The notes beneath the pieces were generated by a model, which was not told the DNA's origin, searched no databases, and worked only from the letters and a program-made list of their open reading frames with translations. From Succiniclasticum ruminis DSM 9236 (lineage in GTDB: Bacteria; Bacillota; Negativicutes; Acidaminococcales; Acidaminococcaceae): 64,000 nucleotides of DNA. This document shows, in pieces, positions 25,917 to 35,081 of this stretch. Numbering within the stretch: position 1 is the first letter of the stretch; each line of letters starts with the position of its first letter. The translations under genes were made by a program, and so were the position numbers. The stretch is taken from contig NZ_FONL01000003.1 in assembly GCF_900112895.1 (NCBI RefSeq), forward strand, positions 62,001 through 126,000. Direction: 5' to 3'.

Positions 25917-26492
25917 GTGCGCAATTCAAAATTACGAAACCATATCCTTTGCGCGATTTTTACTGCGCTGATAGCCATTGGGGCCTTCATTCGCATTCCG
26001 GTTCCCGTAGTGCCTTTTACCCTGCAGTTTCTGTTTACCACACTGGCAGGCGTGCTGTTGGGTTCACGCCTCGGTGCAATCAGCGTGGTCCTGTATATCG
26101 CGCTGGGGTTGTTGGGAGTGCCTGTCTTTGCGGAAGGCGGTGGGCCCGGCTATATCCTTAAACCAAGCTTCGGTTATTTGCCGGGATTTGCCATCGGCGC
26201 CTATATTTCCGGCTATTTTGCGGAAAAACCCGGAGCCTCCTCATTCAAAAATCTGCTGCTGGGAAATGCTTTGAACCTGGCTGTTGTTTATCTGTGCGGC
26301 ATGGTTTACTGCTATGTAATCAGCAATTATTATCTGGGGACACCCATTGCAGTCTGGCCGCTGGTATTGTACTGTTTCATCCTGGCAGTGCCGGGAGATG
26401 CCGTGCTGTGCGTGGTCGCTGCCATTTTAGGGTCCCGGCTTGTGCCGGTTGTTGGCGTGAAAGCTTGCCATACGTCCGGAAACAGAATATAA
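25917..26492 (+). CDS. bioY: Biotin transporter substrate-binding membrane protein BioY
   Basis: BioY is the S-component of biotin ECF transporters. The 191-residue protein has six hydrophobic segments and the family blocks FIRIPVPVVPFTLQ, LAGVLLGSRLGAISVVLYIALGLLGVPVF, GPGYILKPSFGYLPGFAIGAYISG and YCFILAVPGDAVL. The start codon is GTG, with GGAGG upstream at 25902-25906. As last gene of bioD-bioA-bioY it links uptake with synthesis under one biotin-responsive promoter. No EcfA/EcfT genes are near, so it either uses shared energising modules or works alone. Confidence 0.95.
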   Translation: MRNSKLRNHILCAIFTALIAIGAFIRIPVPVVPFTLQFLFTTLAGVLLGSRLGAISVVLYIALGLLGVPVFAEGGGPGYILKPSFGYLPGFAIGAYISGYFAEKPGASSFKNLLLGNALNLAVVYLCGMVYCYVISNYYLGTPIAVWPLVLYCFILAVPGDAVLCVVAAILGSRLVPVVGVKACHTSGNRI

Positions 26493-26504
26493 ATTTATTG
26501 GAAA

Positions 26505-26557
26505 AAATCAGGACGCTTCATTTTTATATGAAGTCAGTCCTGATTCTTTTTTTGTAA
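26505..26557 (+). terminator. Terminator of bioD-bioA-bioY
   Basis: AATCAGGACG... pairs with ...GTCCTGATT, followed by CTTTTTTTG. Confidence 0.88.
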
Positions 26558-26642
26558 AAGCAGGTAACATTATGTTATAGTAACAGTAAAGTAATAAATG
26601 AAATGAAATGCAAGAGCAGAGAAAAGGAAAAACAAAACCAGT

Positions 26643-29141
26643 ATGAAAGATAACAGAATGGCCCCGCAGCACATTATCGTCCGCGGGGCAAAAGTACATA
26701 ATCTGAAAAACATTGATGTGGACATCCCTCTCGGCAAGCTGGTGGCTATTGCGGGTGTTTCCGGATCCGGAAAATCCTCGCTGGCGCTGGGCACGTTGTA
26801 TGCGGAAGGGTCGCGACGATATCTGGAGGCCCTTTCCACCTATACCCGGCGCCGCATTACCCAGGCAGGCCGGGCCGAGGTTGATGAGATTAGACATGTC
26901 CCTGCTGCGCTTGCTTTGCATCAGCGTCCGGGCATTCCCGGCATCCGCAGTACCTTCGGAACCGCTTCGGAACTGCTGAACAGCCTGCGTCTGCTGTTCT
27001 CACGGCTGGGCAGTCATTGCTGCCCCAACGGGCATCCCTGCCCGCCGGACATGAATGTGGCACTGATGCTGCCTACGAAATGTCCAGTCTGCGGTGAAGA
27101 GTTTTACGGTCCCGGCGCAGAAGCAATGGCCTTTAATTCGGAAGGCGCCTGCCCCTCCTGTTCCGGCACGGGTGTGATCCGCACCGTGAATGAGGATTCG
27201 CTGGTGCCTGACGACTCCCTGACCATCGATGAAGGCGCCGTGGCGCCCTGGCAGACCCTGATGTGGTCCCTGATGAAGGATATCGCCCGGGATCTGGGAG
27301 TGCGCACCGATGTCCCATTCCGCGACCTGACTCCGGAAGAAAAGGAAATCGTCTTCCACGGACCGGCCAAAAAGCATCATCTTCTCTATATGAACGAGAA
27401 GACGAACATGGCGGGGGAGATGGATTTTACTTATTATAATGCTGTCTATACGGTGGAGAACGCGCTGGCCAAAGTCAAAGACGAAAAAGGAATGAAACGG
27501 GTGGAAAAATTCCTGCACGAGTCCGTTTGTCCTGATTGCGGCGGCACCAGGCTCTCAGAGAAAGTTCGCTCCACAACGCTGGCGGGAAAGAATCTGGCGG
27601 AAGCGACAGCTATGACGCTGGCGGATCTGATCCCGTGGGTGCAGTCTGTACCGGAAACGTTGCCGGAGGAGATGCGTCCCATGGCGGAGAGCATCATCCA
27701 GTCGTTTTTGGACAATGCCAAAAGGTTACTTGACCTCGGCCTCGGGTATCTGACCCTTGACCGGGCCAGTAATACACTCTCTACCGGTGAACGGCAGCGG
27801 GTGCAACTGGCCCGCGCTGTCCGCAACGAAACAACGGGCGTTTTATATGTACTGGACGAGCCCAGCATCGGGCTTCATCCGTCTAACATTGACGGCCTGA
27901 TGAACGTGGTGGACAGCCTGATTGCCGACGGCAACTCCGTGGTGCTGGTGGACCACGATGTCCGGGTGCTGAAACAGGCAGACCATATGATCGAGCTGGG
28001 GCCTCTGGCCGGTACCCAGGGAGGAACCGTTCTGGCCCAGGGCAGCATTAATGAGATTCTGGCAGCCGGCGCATCCAAAATTGCGCCTTTTCTGGCAGAT
28101 ACCGGGCATATGAAGATACGCAGCCGCGTTAAAGCGGCGGACGTGTTCCGCCTGGGAACGATTCGCATGGAGACGTGTCCGATCCACACCGTGCACGCGC
28201 TGAATGTTGCAATCCCCAAAGGCAGACTGACGGCGGTGACTGGCGTGTCCGGCTCCGGCAAAACGACGCTGGTGCTGGAGAGCCTGATTCCCGGACTGAC
28301 GGCGCACTGTGCAGGGGAGAAGTTGCCTTTTCCGGTGAAAACTGTTGAAGCGGAGGGAATCCGCCGCGCTAACCTGATTGATGCGTCGCCCATCGGCATC
28401 AATATCCGTTCCACGGTGGCAACCTACAGCGGCATTCTGGATGAACTGCGCAAGCTGTTCGCAGGGACGGATGCGGCGAAAGCCGGGAAGCTGAAAGCCG
28501 GCGATTTCTCCTACAACACCGGTTCCCTGCGTTGTCCGGTCTGCGACGGAACCGGGCAAATCTCCCTTGACGTGCAGTTTTTGCCGGATGTAACCATAAC
28601 CTGTCCGGAGTGCGACGGAAAACGCTACAGTGGGGAGGCGGAGAAAATCCTCTGGAAGCCGAAGGGAGCCGAAGAGGCGTTTTCCCTGCCCGCGCTGATG
28701 GCGATGACTGTGGACGACACGTTGGAACTGTTTAAGGACAGGAAGAGAATATACGAAAAACTAAAAGTGCTGCACGATCTCGGTCTGGGCTATCTTACCC
28801 TCGGAGAAGACACTCCGGCTCTTTCCGGCGGTGAGGCGCAGCGGCTGAAACTGGCCAGTGAAATGGGACGGACCCAGGAAGATTCCGTGTTCGTATTTGA
28901 TGAGCCGACAATCGGCCTGCACCCGCTGGATGTTAAGGTACTGCTGGGCGTGTTTGACCGTCTGGTGGAAGCAGGCGCTACCGTCCTTGTGATCGAGCAC
29001 GATCTGGATGTGATTGCCAACGCGGACTATGTCATCGACATGGGACCGGGCGGCGGCGAACAGGGCGGGCGTATCGTGGCCTGCGGAACGCCGGAGCAGA
29101 TCCGGCAGTCCAAAGAGAGCATTACCGGACGGTATCTGTAA
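26643..29141 (+). CDS. UvrA-like ABC ATPase lacking the UvrB-binding domain
   Basis: An 832-residue relative of UvrA, about 110 shorter than the repair protein. Two ABC halves are visible: Walker [11 protein letters not shown] near residue 38, signature [15 protein letters not shown] and DEPSIGLHP; then [25 protein letters not shown] and [10 protein letters not shown]. Zinc-finger pairs [12 protein letters not shown] and [17 protein letters not shown] are also present. After the first Walker A and the RYLEALSTY block, the chain passes straight from RLLFSRLG to the first zinc finger, so the UvrB-binding insertion is missing. Such paralogues are linked in some bacteria to drug or damage tolerance. 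Here it is a single gene after the biotin operon. Confidence 0.88.
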   Translation: MKDNRMAPQHIIVRGAKVHNLKNIDVDIPLGKLVAIAGVSGSGKSSLALGTLYAEGSRRYLEALSTYTRRRITQAGRAEVDEIRHVPAALALHQRPGIPGIRSTFGTASELLNSLRLLFSRLGSHCCPNGHPCPPDMNVALMLPTKCPVCGEEFYGPGAEAMAFNSEGACPSCSGTGVIRTVNEDSLVPDDSLTIDEGAVAPWQTLMWSLMKDIARDLGVRTDVPFRDLTPEEKEIVFHGPAKKHHLLYMNEKTNMAGEMDFTYYNAVYTVENALAKVKDEKGMKRVEKFLHESVCPDCGGTRLSEKVRSTTLAGKNLAEATAMTLADLIPWVQSVPETLPEEMRPMAESIIQSFLDNAKRLLDLGLGYLTLDRASNTLSTGERQRVQLARAVRNETTGVLYVLDEPSIGLHPSNIDGLMNVVDSLIADGNSVVLVDHDVRVLKQADHMIELGPLAGTQGGTVLAQGSINEILAAGASKIAPFLADTGHMKIRSRVKAADVFRLGTIRMETCPIHTVHALNVAIPKGRLTAVTGVSGSGKTTLVLESLIPGLTAHCAGEKLPFPVKTVEAEGIRRANLIDASPIGINIRSTVATYSGILDELRKLFAGTDAAKAGKLKAGDFSYNTGSLRCPVCDGTGQISLDVQFLPDVTITCPECDGKRYSGEAEKILWKPKGAEEAFSLPALMAMTVDDTLELFKDRKRIYEKLKVLHDLGLGYLTLGEDTPALSGGEAQRLKLASEMGRTQEDSVFVFDEPTIGLHPLDVKVLLGVFDRLVEAGATVLVIEHDLDVIANADYVIDMGPGGGEQGGRIVACGTPEQIRQSKESITGRYL

Positions 29142-29183
29142 AAAGCGCCAATCATTAAGTCAGGGAGAACGGGAGGGAAGACC

Positions 29184-29840
29184 ATGAGTTCTATTCTGGA
29201 CAAGTACAAGGTGTTTTATAATGATAAGGTAATCGGTTACTACTATATCTACAGCAACCATAAGGCAACGTATTACACAGAATGGGGCTGTCCCTGGGAT
29301 ATGGAAGACAAGCTGAAGGAACTGGGGCTTGAAAAGGAATTGCAGGAAACAAAACCCCTGAAGGTGTTTACCGATTTGATCAATGACGCAAACCGGGTGC
29401 CGGGAAGAAGGCGTATCCTGTATCGGAAAGGCCCCTTGCTGCTGGAACGTTACCCCAAGGATACAGGGGAACGGTTTACAGTCTACCGGCGCGACGCCAG
29501 GAAAGGGACGCCGGAGTATTCGCCGCTTTCTCACGATGCGCCTCATTATGAAGGACCGAAGACCCCGGAAGGAATGCGCGAATGGGCTTCCTGGTATGCT
29601 TTCAACAAGATGGATGACGGAACCTATGAAGCGGAACTGGACGAAGCCTGGTGGTGGGGCGGCGGCCACAATGACGGCGGCACCATCCACCGTGAGATAC
29701 CGGAAGAATGGTTTGACTTGCCCTACGAGGACTTTCTGGGGGAAGTAGTGACTCTTGCGGCGGCGTCCCACTATGGATTTACTGCTGAAATATTGCTGGA
29801 GAAGAAAGGCCTGAAAGAGTTCTTCGGATTCGGTGAATAA
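29184..29840 (+). CDS. Conserved-looking protein of unknown function
   Basis: A 218-residue soluble protein without signal peptide or membrane segment. It is rich in aromatic residues, starts with YKVFYNDKVIGYYYIYSNH, and has a Trp/Gly-rich stretch, EAWWWGGGHNDGGTIHREIPEEWF, near residues 155-178. I recognise no family. GGGAGGGAAG precedes the ATG at good distance, and codon use resembles the neighbours, so it is a real gene. It follows the UvrA-like gene by 42 bp in the same direction and may be cotranscribed with it. Confidence 0.65.
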   Translation: MSSILDKYKVFYNDKVIGYYYIYSNHKATYYTEWGCPWDMEDKLKELGLEKELQETKPLKVFTDLINDANRVPGRRRILYRKGPLLLERYPKDTGERFTVYRRDARKGTPEYSPLSHDAPHYEGPKTPEGMREWASWYAFNKMDDGTYEAELDEAWWWGGGHNDGGTIHREIPEEWFDLPYEDFLGEVVTLAAASHYGFTAEILLEKKGLKEFFGFGE

Positions 29841-29928
29841 CGTGGCTGTTACGGAACCCCTCTTGACTTAGAGCGGGCTTTATCGTATATGATTAAAAAA
29901 CAAAACAGTAAAGGAGAAACGGACTATC

Positions 29929-30768
29929 ATGGTTACCCGCCGTCTGCTGCAACTCTGTTCGGCCATTTTATATAATTGTAATTTAATCAGCGATATCCCT
30001 GCGAAATATATCAACAGCGAATTCTGCGTGCCGGGGCTGAACTGCCGTTACTGCCCGGCGTCGGTGGCGGGCTGCCCGCTGAATTTCATGCAGCGGCTGT
30101 TTGCGGACGGTCTGGCCCATCTGCCCCTGCGGGTTTTATGCTGGCTGCTGTTGCTGGCATTGGCCTTTGGCCGGTTCATCTGCGGCTGGCTCTGTCCCTT
30201 CGGGCTGGTACAGGATCTGCTGGACAAAATTCCGGCGCCAAAAATCAAAAAGAATGAATGGACGCGTCGGCTCAGTTATCTGAAATATGTATTCCTGATA
30301 CTTTGCGTGATCGTCATTCCCTTCGGCTTTTTCCTGGGAGGCAGCAGGGTTATGGCCTTTTGCCAGTACGTTTGTCCCAACCTGCCTTTTTCCAACTTCC
30401 TTATGACCTTATCTTCAGGGGGAAGTATCCGTCCGTATATGTTTCTCAATTACCGCTTCGCCATTCTGGCAGCGGTGATTGTATTATCGGTGTTCCTGTT
30501 CCGGCCCTTCTGCCGTTTCATCTGCCCGTTAGGCGCGTTCTATGGCCTGTTTAACAGAATCGCGTTGCTTTCCGTCAAGCTGGACGAAAGCAAGTGCGTG
30601 CACTGCAACGCCTGCCTGCGGACCTGTAAAATGGACATCAGAAAAGTGGGAGACTGTGAGTGCATCTCCTGCGGCGACTGCAAGGCAGCCTGTAAGTTTG
30701 GGGCCATCCGGTTCGGTTGGGAAAAAAAGCAGAACAGCGTACAGAAAACAGAATTGAAAACCAAATAA
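29929..30768 (+). CDS. NapH/CcoG-like membrane iron-sulfur protein
   Basis: A 279-residue polytopic membrane protein with about four hydrophobic segments. Two copies of the polyferredoxin membrane motif occur (CGWLCPFGLVQD near residue 84 and CRFICPLGAFYG near 194). A C-terminal two-cluster ferredoxin domain follows: CVHCNACLRTCKMDI and CISCGDCKAACKFGAI. An N-terminal cysteine patch (CVPGLNCRYCPASVAGCPLNF) is an added feature. Proteins of this type pass electrons from quinol or flavin to periplasmic or membrane partners. No partner reductase gene is adjacent. A promoter-like TTGACT (29863-29868) with TATGAT (29888-29893) lies upstream, though the spacer is 19 bp. Confidence 0.88.
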   Translation: MVTRRLLQLCSAILYNCNLISDIPAKYINSEFCVPGLNCRYCPASVAGCPLNFMQRLFADGLAHLPLRVLCWLLLLALAFGRFICGWLCPFGLVQDLLDKIPAPKIKKNEWTRRLSYLKYVFLILCVIVIPFGFFLGGSRVMAFCQYVCPNLPFSNFLMTLSSGGSIRPYMFLNYRFAILAAVIVLSVFLFRPFCRFICPLGAFYGLFNRIALLSVKLDESKCVHCNACLRTCKMDIRKVGDCECISCGDCKAACKFGAIRFGWEKKQNSVQKTELKTK

Positions 30769-30829
30769 AATGTCGAACAGAAAACCAAATAGAATACAAG
30801 AAGTGTTTTTTGAAGGAGGTAACTGAAAC

Positions 30830-31534
30830 ATGAAACGGATACATGCATTTGGTGTAGCGGCGCTGACTGTACTGATGCTTCTGCCCGTTGCGGGAGAAGC
30901 CGGATCTGCCAAAGAGATGTTGTCGCCCGCATGGGTTTCGGCGCTGCCTGCCGCCGCAAAGACGGAGCAGCTTATAGTGGTTGGCGGCGTAGGCCAGACC
31001 ACTGCCTGGGTATCCATGCACCGGAAAGATAACAAGGGCAACTGGCATCAGATCATGACGACGCCCGGGTTTATAGGCAAGGCAGGATTGGGAAAGGAAA
31101 AAGAAGGCGATGCCAAATCTCCAGTGGGAACTTTCCGGCTTAACAGGGCTTTTGGCATAGCGTCGGACCCTGGCTGCGCCATACCCTACACAAAAGTCGA
31201 CAACAATATGTACTGGTCGGGGGATCAGCGCCCCGGCATGCAGTATGACCGCATGGTGGATATCCGCAAGTATCCGGATCTGAACAAAGAGGACAGCGAG
31301 CATATCATAGATTACACGGAGCATTACCAGTACTGCCTGAACATAAACTATAACAGGCTGCATACGCCCGGTCTTGGCTCGGCGCTCTTCATGCACTGCT
31401 TCGGTCCCAATAAACCGTTTACCGGCGGCTGCGTCGCCGTTCCCAAGGATAAGATGCGTTTCGTGATGAAACATGTGCAGCCCGACTGCCTGATCGTAAT
31501 CGATTCCCTGGAAAATCTTGGCGGGAAGTTATAA
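30830..31534 (+). CDS. Exported L,D-transpeptidase (YkuD fold)
   Basis: A 234-residue secreted protein with a signal peptide over residues 1-25. The YkuD catalytic pattern is present near the C-terminus: ALFMHCFGPNKPFTGGCVAVP, giving the His...Gly-Cys motif in which the Cys attacks the peptidoglycan stem peptide. Upstream GDAKSPVGTFRLNRAFG matches the conserved TPxGxF entry strand. It probably makes 3-3 crosslinks or attaches groups to peptidoglycan outside the membrane. A perfect AAGGAGG lies 6-12 bp before the ATG. The NapH-like gene ends 61 bp before it, and a hairpin follows. Confidence 0.9.
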   Translation: MKRIHAFGVAALTVLMLLPVAGEAGSAKEMLSPAWVSALPAAAKTEQLIVVGGVGQTTAWVSMHRKDNKGNWHQIMTTPGFIGKAGLGKEKEGDAKSPVGTFRLNRAFGIASDPGCAIPYTKVDNNMYWSGDQRPGMQYDRMVDIRKYPDLNKEDSEHIIDYTEHYQYCLNINYNRLHTPGLGSALFMHCFGPNKPFTGGCVAVPKDKMRFVMKHVQPDCLIVIDSLENLGGKL

Positions 31535-31593
31535 TAAAGCGGCGTGTGCTCTGATAAATCGGCTGTGGTTTTCGGCGCAGGCAAAAAAGTTCT

Positions 31594-31634
31594 TCTAAAA
31601 ACAAAAAACGGCGGTCTGTATGACCGCCGATGCA
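31594..31634. terminator. Terminator between convergent genes
   Basis: CGGCGGTC-TGTAT-GACCGCCG forms a strong hairpin. An upstream A run gives a T tract on the minus strand, where it ends the 31674-32165 gene; it may also stop the plus-strand gene. Confidence 0.75.
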
Positions 31635-31673
31635 ATAATAAAAACTGTACACATTACCTGGCAAACTGCGGAA

Positions 31674-32165
31674 TTAATCCTTTTGACTGAGGATGGCGTG
31701 CAGCCCTTCTCTCAGTTCCCTGAAATGTTTCGGGAAATTCTCCGAGCCTTCCGCCCGTATTTTCCTGTCGCCGTTGACGGTGGCATTGAGGGAGAACATG
31801 ATTCCGTCATTAACGTTTTTCGGGTGCTTGCCGTGGAAACCGTCCCAGGAAACCAGTTCGCAGTCGTTCAACAGTTTCAGTATCCTGTCAGCGCTGCACA
31901 CCGTTTGTCTCTGAGGAATGCGCTTATCCTCGTTTTTTTCATATCGTATCGCGTATTCAACAACTTCGGCGTCCTTGTCTTTCATCACAATTTCGTACTC
32001 AGTGGTGAATCGCATACCCATCAGACGAAGTGTGACAATCTCAAAAGAAGTAATCTTTTCAGTCGGTTTTCCCATGCCAAACATGTGTGAAACAGATGGA
32101 AATGCCATCAGCGCTGCGGCTGCTAACAGGAGCATGAAAGCCCGTTTCATATTTTTGCTGCTCAT
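31674..32165 (-). CDS. Exported protein of unknown function
   Basis: A 163-residue protein with an N-terminal signal segment (AFMLLLAAAALMAFPSVS). The mature part has an alternating beta pattern (SFEIVTLRLMGMRFTTEYEIV, VEYAIRYEKN, GIMFSLNATVNGDRKI) and contains the pair of blocks ILKLLNDCELVSWDGF and HFRELREGLHAIL. Such a layout is seen in small lipid- or ligand-binding envelope proteins, but I name no family. AAGGTGG lies 7 bp before the ATG on this strand. It faces the L,D-transpeptidase gene. Confidence 0.65.
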   Translation of the reverse strand: MSSKNMKRAFMLLLAAAALMAFPSVSHMFGMGKPTEKITSFEIVTLRLMGMRFTTEYEIVMKDKDAEVVEYAIRYEKNEDKRIPQRQTVCSADRILKLLNDCELVSWDGFHGKHPKNVNDGIMFSLNATVNGDRKIRAEGSENFPKHFRELREGLHAILSQKD

Positions 32166-32270
32166 TTTGATTCCACCTTTTTATTATTTTGTCTTTCAAT
32201 CAATTATATCATATGGACAGCCCTGCGACACAAGGATTGTGAAATAATAATTAAAACTCGTAGTAACTTT

Positions 32271-32310
32271 GACAGCTGTGGTTTTTCTGCAGCTGTTTTG
32301 TTATAATAAA
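32271..32310 (+). promoter_or_regulatory. Hairpin fused to a -10 element (copy 1)
   Basis: ACAGCTG...CAGCTGT hairpin, then TTTTGTTATAAT with TATAAT at 32302-32307. The same arrangement recurs at 33070 and 62029. It ends about 30 bp before the DUF1638 gene. Confidence 0.65.
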
Positions 32311-32337
32311 CAAAAATTATATTTGTGAGGCGATACG

Positions 32338-33033
32338 ATGAATCTGGACAAAACAATCATGAATCAGGATAAGACAATCATATTGGCCTGCAGTTCACTT
32401 ACGGAATATGTGGAAGCGGCACAGGCCAGCGTGGGAACAAAAATGCGGGTCAGATATCTCAACCGGATTTATCACAGAGACCCCGCTGAAATGCAGGAAC
32501 ATATCAAAGCGGAACTGGAACGGATGCCGGAGGGGATTGACACGGTTCTGGTCTGCATGGGATTTTGCGGTGGTTCCTGGAATCTGGTGCAGTCCCGTTA
32601 CCGTCTTGTCATTCCGCGGGTGGATGACTGCGTATCGCTTTTGCTGCAGACTAAGGATGATCCTGTCAGCAACCTGAAAACGCCCGGTCATCTTTATGTG
32701 CGGGCTATGGATCCTTCTACGGAATCCTTTAAAGCCATTTTTGAAAGATTGGTAAAAACATACAATGTAGATGAGGAGACAGCGAAAAAGCGGCATAAGG
32801 AATGGATGGATTTATATAACACCATATCCGTTATGGACACGGGCATCAATCAGTGCCGCCGGCCGGAATACGCGGCTGTTGTAAAAAAGGATGCGGACTG
32901 GCTTGGCGCGAAGATGGAATACGTAGAGGCCGGCACCCATCTTCTGGAAAAACTGTTTAGCGGAAGGTGGGACGATCAGTTCCTGGTTCTCGAACCGGGC
33001 CGCGCTGTCCAAAAAGAAGAAATGCTGGTTTAG
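32338..33033 (+). CDS. DUF1638 family protein
   Basis: A 231-residue cytoplasmic protein with the DUF1638 hallmarks: ILACSSLTEYVEAA at the start, LVCMGFCGGSWNLV near residue 77, and RLVIPRVDDCVSLLL near residue 92. In methanogens and anaerobes DUF1638 genes often lie with corrinoid methyltransferases or reductive-activation genes; none is next to it here, so no reaction can be given. The N-terminus has an imperfect six-codon duplication (NLDKTI/NQDKTI), and the second ATG is a possible alternative start, but GAGGCGAT lies close before the first. Confidence 0.82.
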   Translation: MNLDKTIMNQDKTIILACSSLTEYVEAAQASVGTKMRVRYLNRIYHRDPAEMQEHIKAELERMPEGIDTVLVCMGFCGGSWNLVQSRYRLVIPRVDDCVSLLLQTKDDPVSNLKTPGHLYVRAMDPSTESFKAIFERLVKTYNVDEETAKKRHKEWMDLYNTISVMDTGINQCRRPEYAAVVKKDADWLGAKMEYVEAGTHLLEKLFSGRWDDQFLVLEPGRAVQKEEMLV

Positions 33034-33069
33034 AATGTCCGAAAACATCTGAAAGAAATAATACAGGAA

Positions 33070-33110
33070 CAGTCGTAGATTTTTCTGCGACTGTTTTGTT
33101 ATAATTAAAA
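33070..33110 (+). promoter_or_regulatory. Hairpin fused to a -10 element (copy 2)
   Basis: ACAGTCG...CGACTGT hairpin followed by TTTTGTTATAATTAAAA; TATAAT at 33100-33105. It serves both as probable terminator of the DUF1638 gene and as promoter for the tetR remnant. Confidence 0.65.
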
Positions 33111-33140
33111 CAACGTATTTTTATAAAAGAAGGTACGGGC

Positions 33141-33533
33141 ATGATTATTCGACAGACAACGAAGGAAGTATTGGCGGCTTCCATGATGGAGCTGGCCAAA
33201 ACCAAATCGGTTGATAAAATTTCGATAAAAGAGATTGTACAGAACTGCGGGCTGACGGCAACCACGTTTTATAATCATTTTCAGGACAAATACCAGCTGC
33301 TGGCCTGGATTTACAACCGGAAAGTGGAGGCGCTGTTTGCTGAAACCAGCGGCATTGTGACATGGCATCAGTTTTTGATGGCCGTCTGTACTCCATTACA
33401 GGAAAACCGGACTTTTTATAAGAACGTATTAAAAAACACAGCGGGTCAGACATCGTTCCGATACAGGACTAACGATTACGCGATTTCCCTGTTGGTTGCC
33501 TGCAGGGAAACGAAACGCCGTTTATCGGCGTAG
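33141..33533 (+). pseudogene. Truncated TetR-type regulator (5' part)
   Basis: The frame codes for 130 residues. The first 60 or so are a good TetR DNA-binding domain of the DhaS kind: TTKEVLAASMMELAKTKSVDKISIKEIV, then LTATTFYNHFQDKYQLLAWIY. Helical C-terminal domain sequence continues to about ISLLV near base 33485. From there the bases match a flavodoxin-domain reading in another frame, and the TetR frame runs into a stop at 33531-33533. Normal members are about 180 residues, so the end was lost, probably by a deletion joining it to the gene at 33488-34096. The truncated product could still bind DNA. Confidence 0.75.
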
Positions 33534-34096
33534 TTTCCTTTGGTAACGCGTATTACGGCGTGGCTCTTACGGAAATGAAAGAACGGGCGGAAAGCAGGGG
33601 TTTCCGGGTTTGCGCGTTAGGCGCTTTTGTGTCGCGGCATTCCATGGCGCCGGAAGTAGGTGTCGGCCGGCCGGACGCAAAGGACGAAGCAATCATGGCG
33701 GATTTTGGGCGCAAGGCTTATGAAAAAATCCTGGTAGGAGACTATACCCTTCACAAGCAGCCGGTTACCCACTGGTCTTCGTCAGAGTGGGCAAACCAGA
33801 CTATCGCTTTCCGTGAGAAGAATAAAGAACCCTACTGTTTCCCAAAAGAGTTCAGAGCTAAAAAAATATCAGATGACTGCATCAAATGTAAAACCTGTGT
33901 CCGGAACTGTCCGGTGGATACGATTGACATAGAAAACAAAACATTTGACATTGATGCCTGCATTGGCTGCTACGGCTGCATAAACCGATGCCCGATGCAC
34001 GCCATCTCTGTCACCGGTCCGGAGGTGACAGAATTTATGAAAGGTTTTATTGATATGTTTAAAAACACACGGCTGGAACCGGAATTGTTTCTATAA
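33488..34096 (+). pseudogene. EFR1-type flavodoxin-ferredoxin protein, N-terminus lost
   Basis: The open frame has the second half of an EFR1 family protein. Reading upstream without a start, PVGCLQGNETPFIGVVSFGN (33488-33547) matches the later flavodoxin domain, then GFRVCALGAFVSRHSMAP, and a two-cluster ferredoxin end, CIKCKTCVRNCPVDTI and CIGCYGCINRCPMHAI. The first roughly 90 residues, with the FMN phosphate loop (FSGTGNS in the intact paralogue at 58987), are missing. An internal GTG at 33560 could start a 178-residue ferredoxin-like fragment, but it has no clear ribosome binding site. The neighbouring tetR 5' part is fused to it by a deletion. Confidence 0.75.
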
Positions 34097-34148
34097 TCCG
34101 CTAATATCTGCTATAATAATCATAGTTCAGTTACCGGAGGCGAAATCC

Positions 34149-34784
34149 ATGAGCAAAAAAATCGTAGCAGTAAACGCCAGCCCGCGTAAAGGGTGGAATA
34201 CGGACACGCTGGTGACGGAAGCGGCGAAAGGCGCGGAGTCGGCCGGCGCAGAGATTCAGAAGTTTGATTTGTACCGGCTGGAAAAATTCACCGGCTGTAT
34301 TTCCTGTTTCGGCTGCAAAAAGGAAAAGTTTAAAGGACATTGTATTTGCCGTGACGGATTGACTCCGGTGCTGGACGCGATCCGGGAAGCAGACGGGCTG
34401 ATCATCGGTTCGCCGGTGTATCTTTCAGAAATGACCGCAGTATTCCGTTCCCTGTATGAGCGTCTGACTTTCCAGAACCTTACGTATAACAAGGAAAACT
34501 ATTGCTGCAATGCCCACATGATCCCCGTGCTGCTGATCATGACCAGCAACGCGCCGGATACGTATTATACCCAGTTGCTGGAAAATTACCGCAAGACCCT
34601 GAACCTTCTGGTAGGTCCGACGGAGATCCTTGTCAGCGGTGACACGCTGCAATTGAAAGATTACAGCAAGCTGGACTGGCCCTGGACACTATTTGACCCG
34701 GAAGCCAAAAAAGCGCGTCACGAAACGGTGTTCCCACAGGAATGCAAAAAAGCCTTTGAGATGGGCGCGGCGCTGCTGAGATAA
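34149..34784 (+). CDS. Flavodoxin-like NAD(P)H-dependent FMN/iron-sulfur flavoprotein
   Basis: A 211-residue flavoprotein of the NADPH-dependent FMN reductase/ISF family. The FMN phosphate loop is NASPRKGWNTDTL (residues 8-20). A cysteine cluster, CISCFGCKKEKFKGHC, lies near residues 48-63, in the place where iron-sulfur flavoproteins bind a cluster, and DGLIIGSPVYLSEMTAVFRSL forms the second flavin loop. The start ATG 34149 has GGAGG at 34136-34140. Its physiological acceptor is unknown. It follows the EFR1 remnant by 52 bp and may have been part of the same unit before the deletion. Confidence 0.85.
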   Translation: MSKKIVAVNASPRKGWNTDTLVTEAAKGAESAGAEIQKFDLYRLEKFTGCISCFGCKKEKFKGHCICRDGLTPVLDAIREADGLIIGSPVYLSEMTAVFRSLYERLTFQNLTYNKENYCCNAHMIPVLLIMTSNAPDTYYTQLLENYRKTLNLLVGPTEILVSGDTLQLKDYSKLDWPWTLFDPEAKKARHETVFPQECKKAFEMGAALLR

Positions 34785-34971
34785 ACCGGGCAGAGCGGCA
34801 GGGCGCCGGAGTTCTTCTGACCGCCTGTAATACAGTTTCACAGTCTCTGTCATAACCATCGGTGTACTAATACGCCGGCGGTTTTCGTTTTTTAAATGGA
34901 TTTGTCCGATTTACAGTTCCCGTGGAAACGATTTTAAAATGTGAATTAACTATGAATTTTCGTTTTCAACC

Positions 34972-35002
34972 TTGACTTAAAGTGAACTTTAATAAATAAC
35001 AT
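34972..35002 (+). promoter_or_regulatory. MerR-type promoter with 19-bp spacer
   Basis: TTGACT (34972-34977), a 19-bp spacer and TAACAT (34997-35002). The dyad TTAAAGT-GA-ACTTTAA (34977-34992 region) fills the spacer. The long spacer with a central dyad is characteristic of promoters activated by MerR proteins. Confidence 0.7.
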
Positions 35003-35081
35003 ATAGTTAACAAATGCCATATATAAAAACCAATTGCTGTCGAGCCTTTCTCTTATATATCAACAAAAGGAGCTGTGCATC

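Noticed and set aside
31620-32090. Plus-strand frame of 156 codons opposite the exported protein at 31674
   Set aside because: The minus-strand frame has a signal peptide and a good ribosome binding site, this one has neither.
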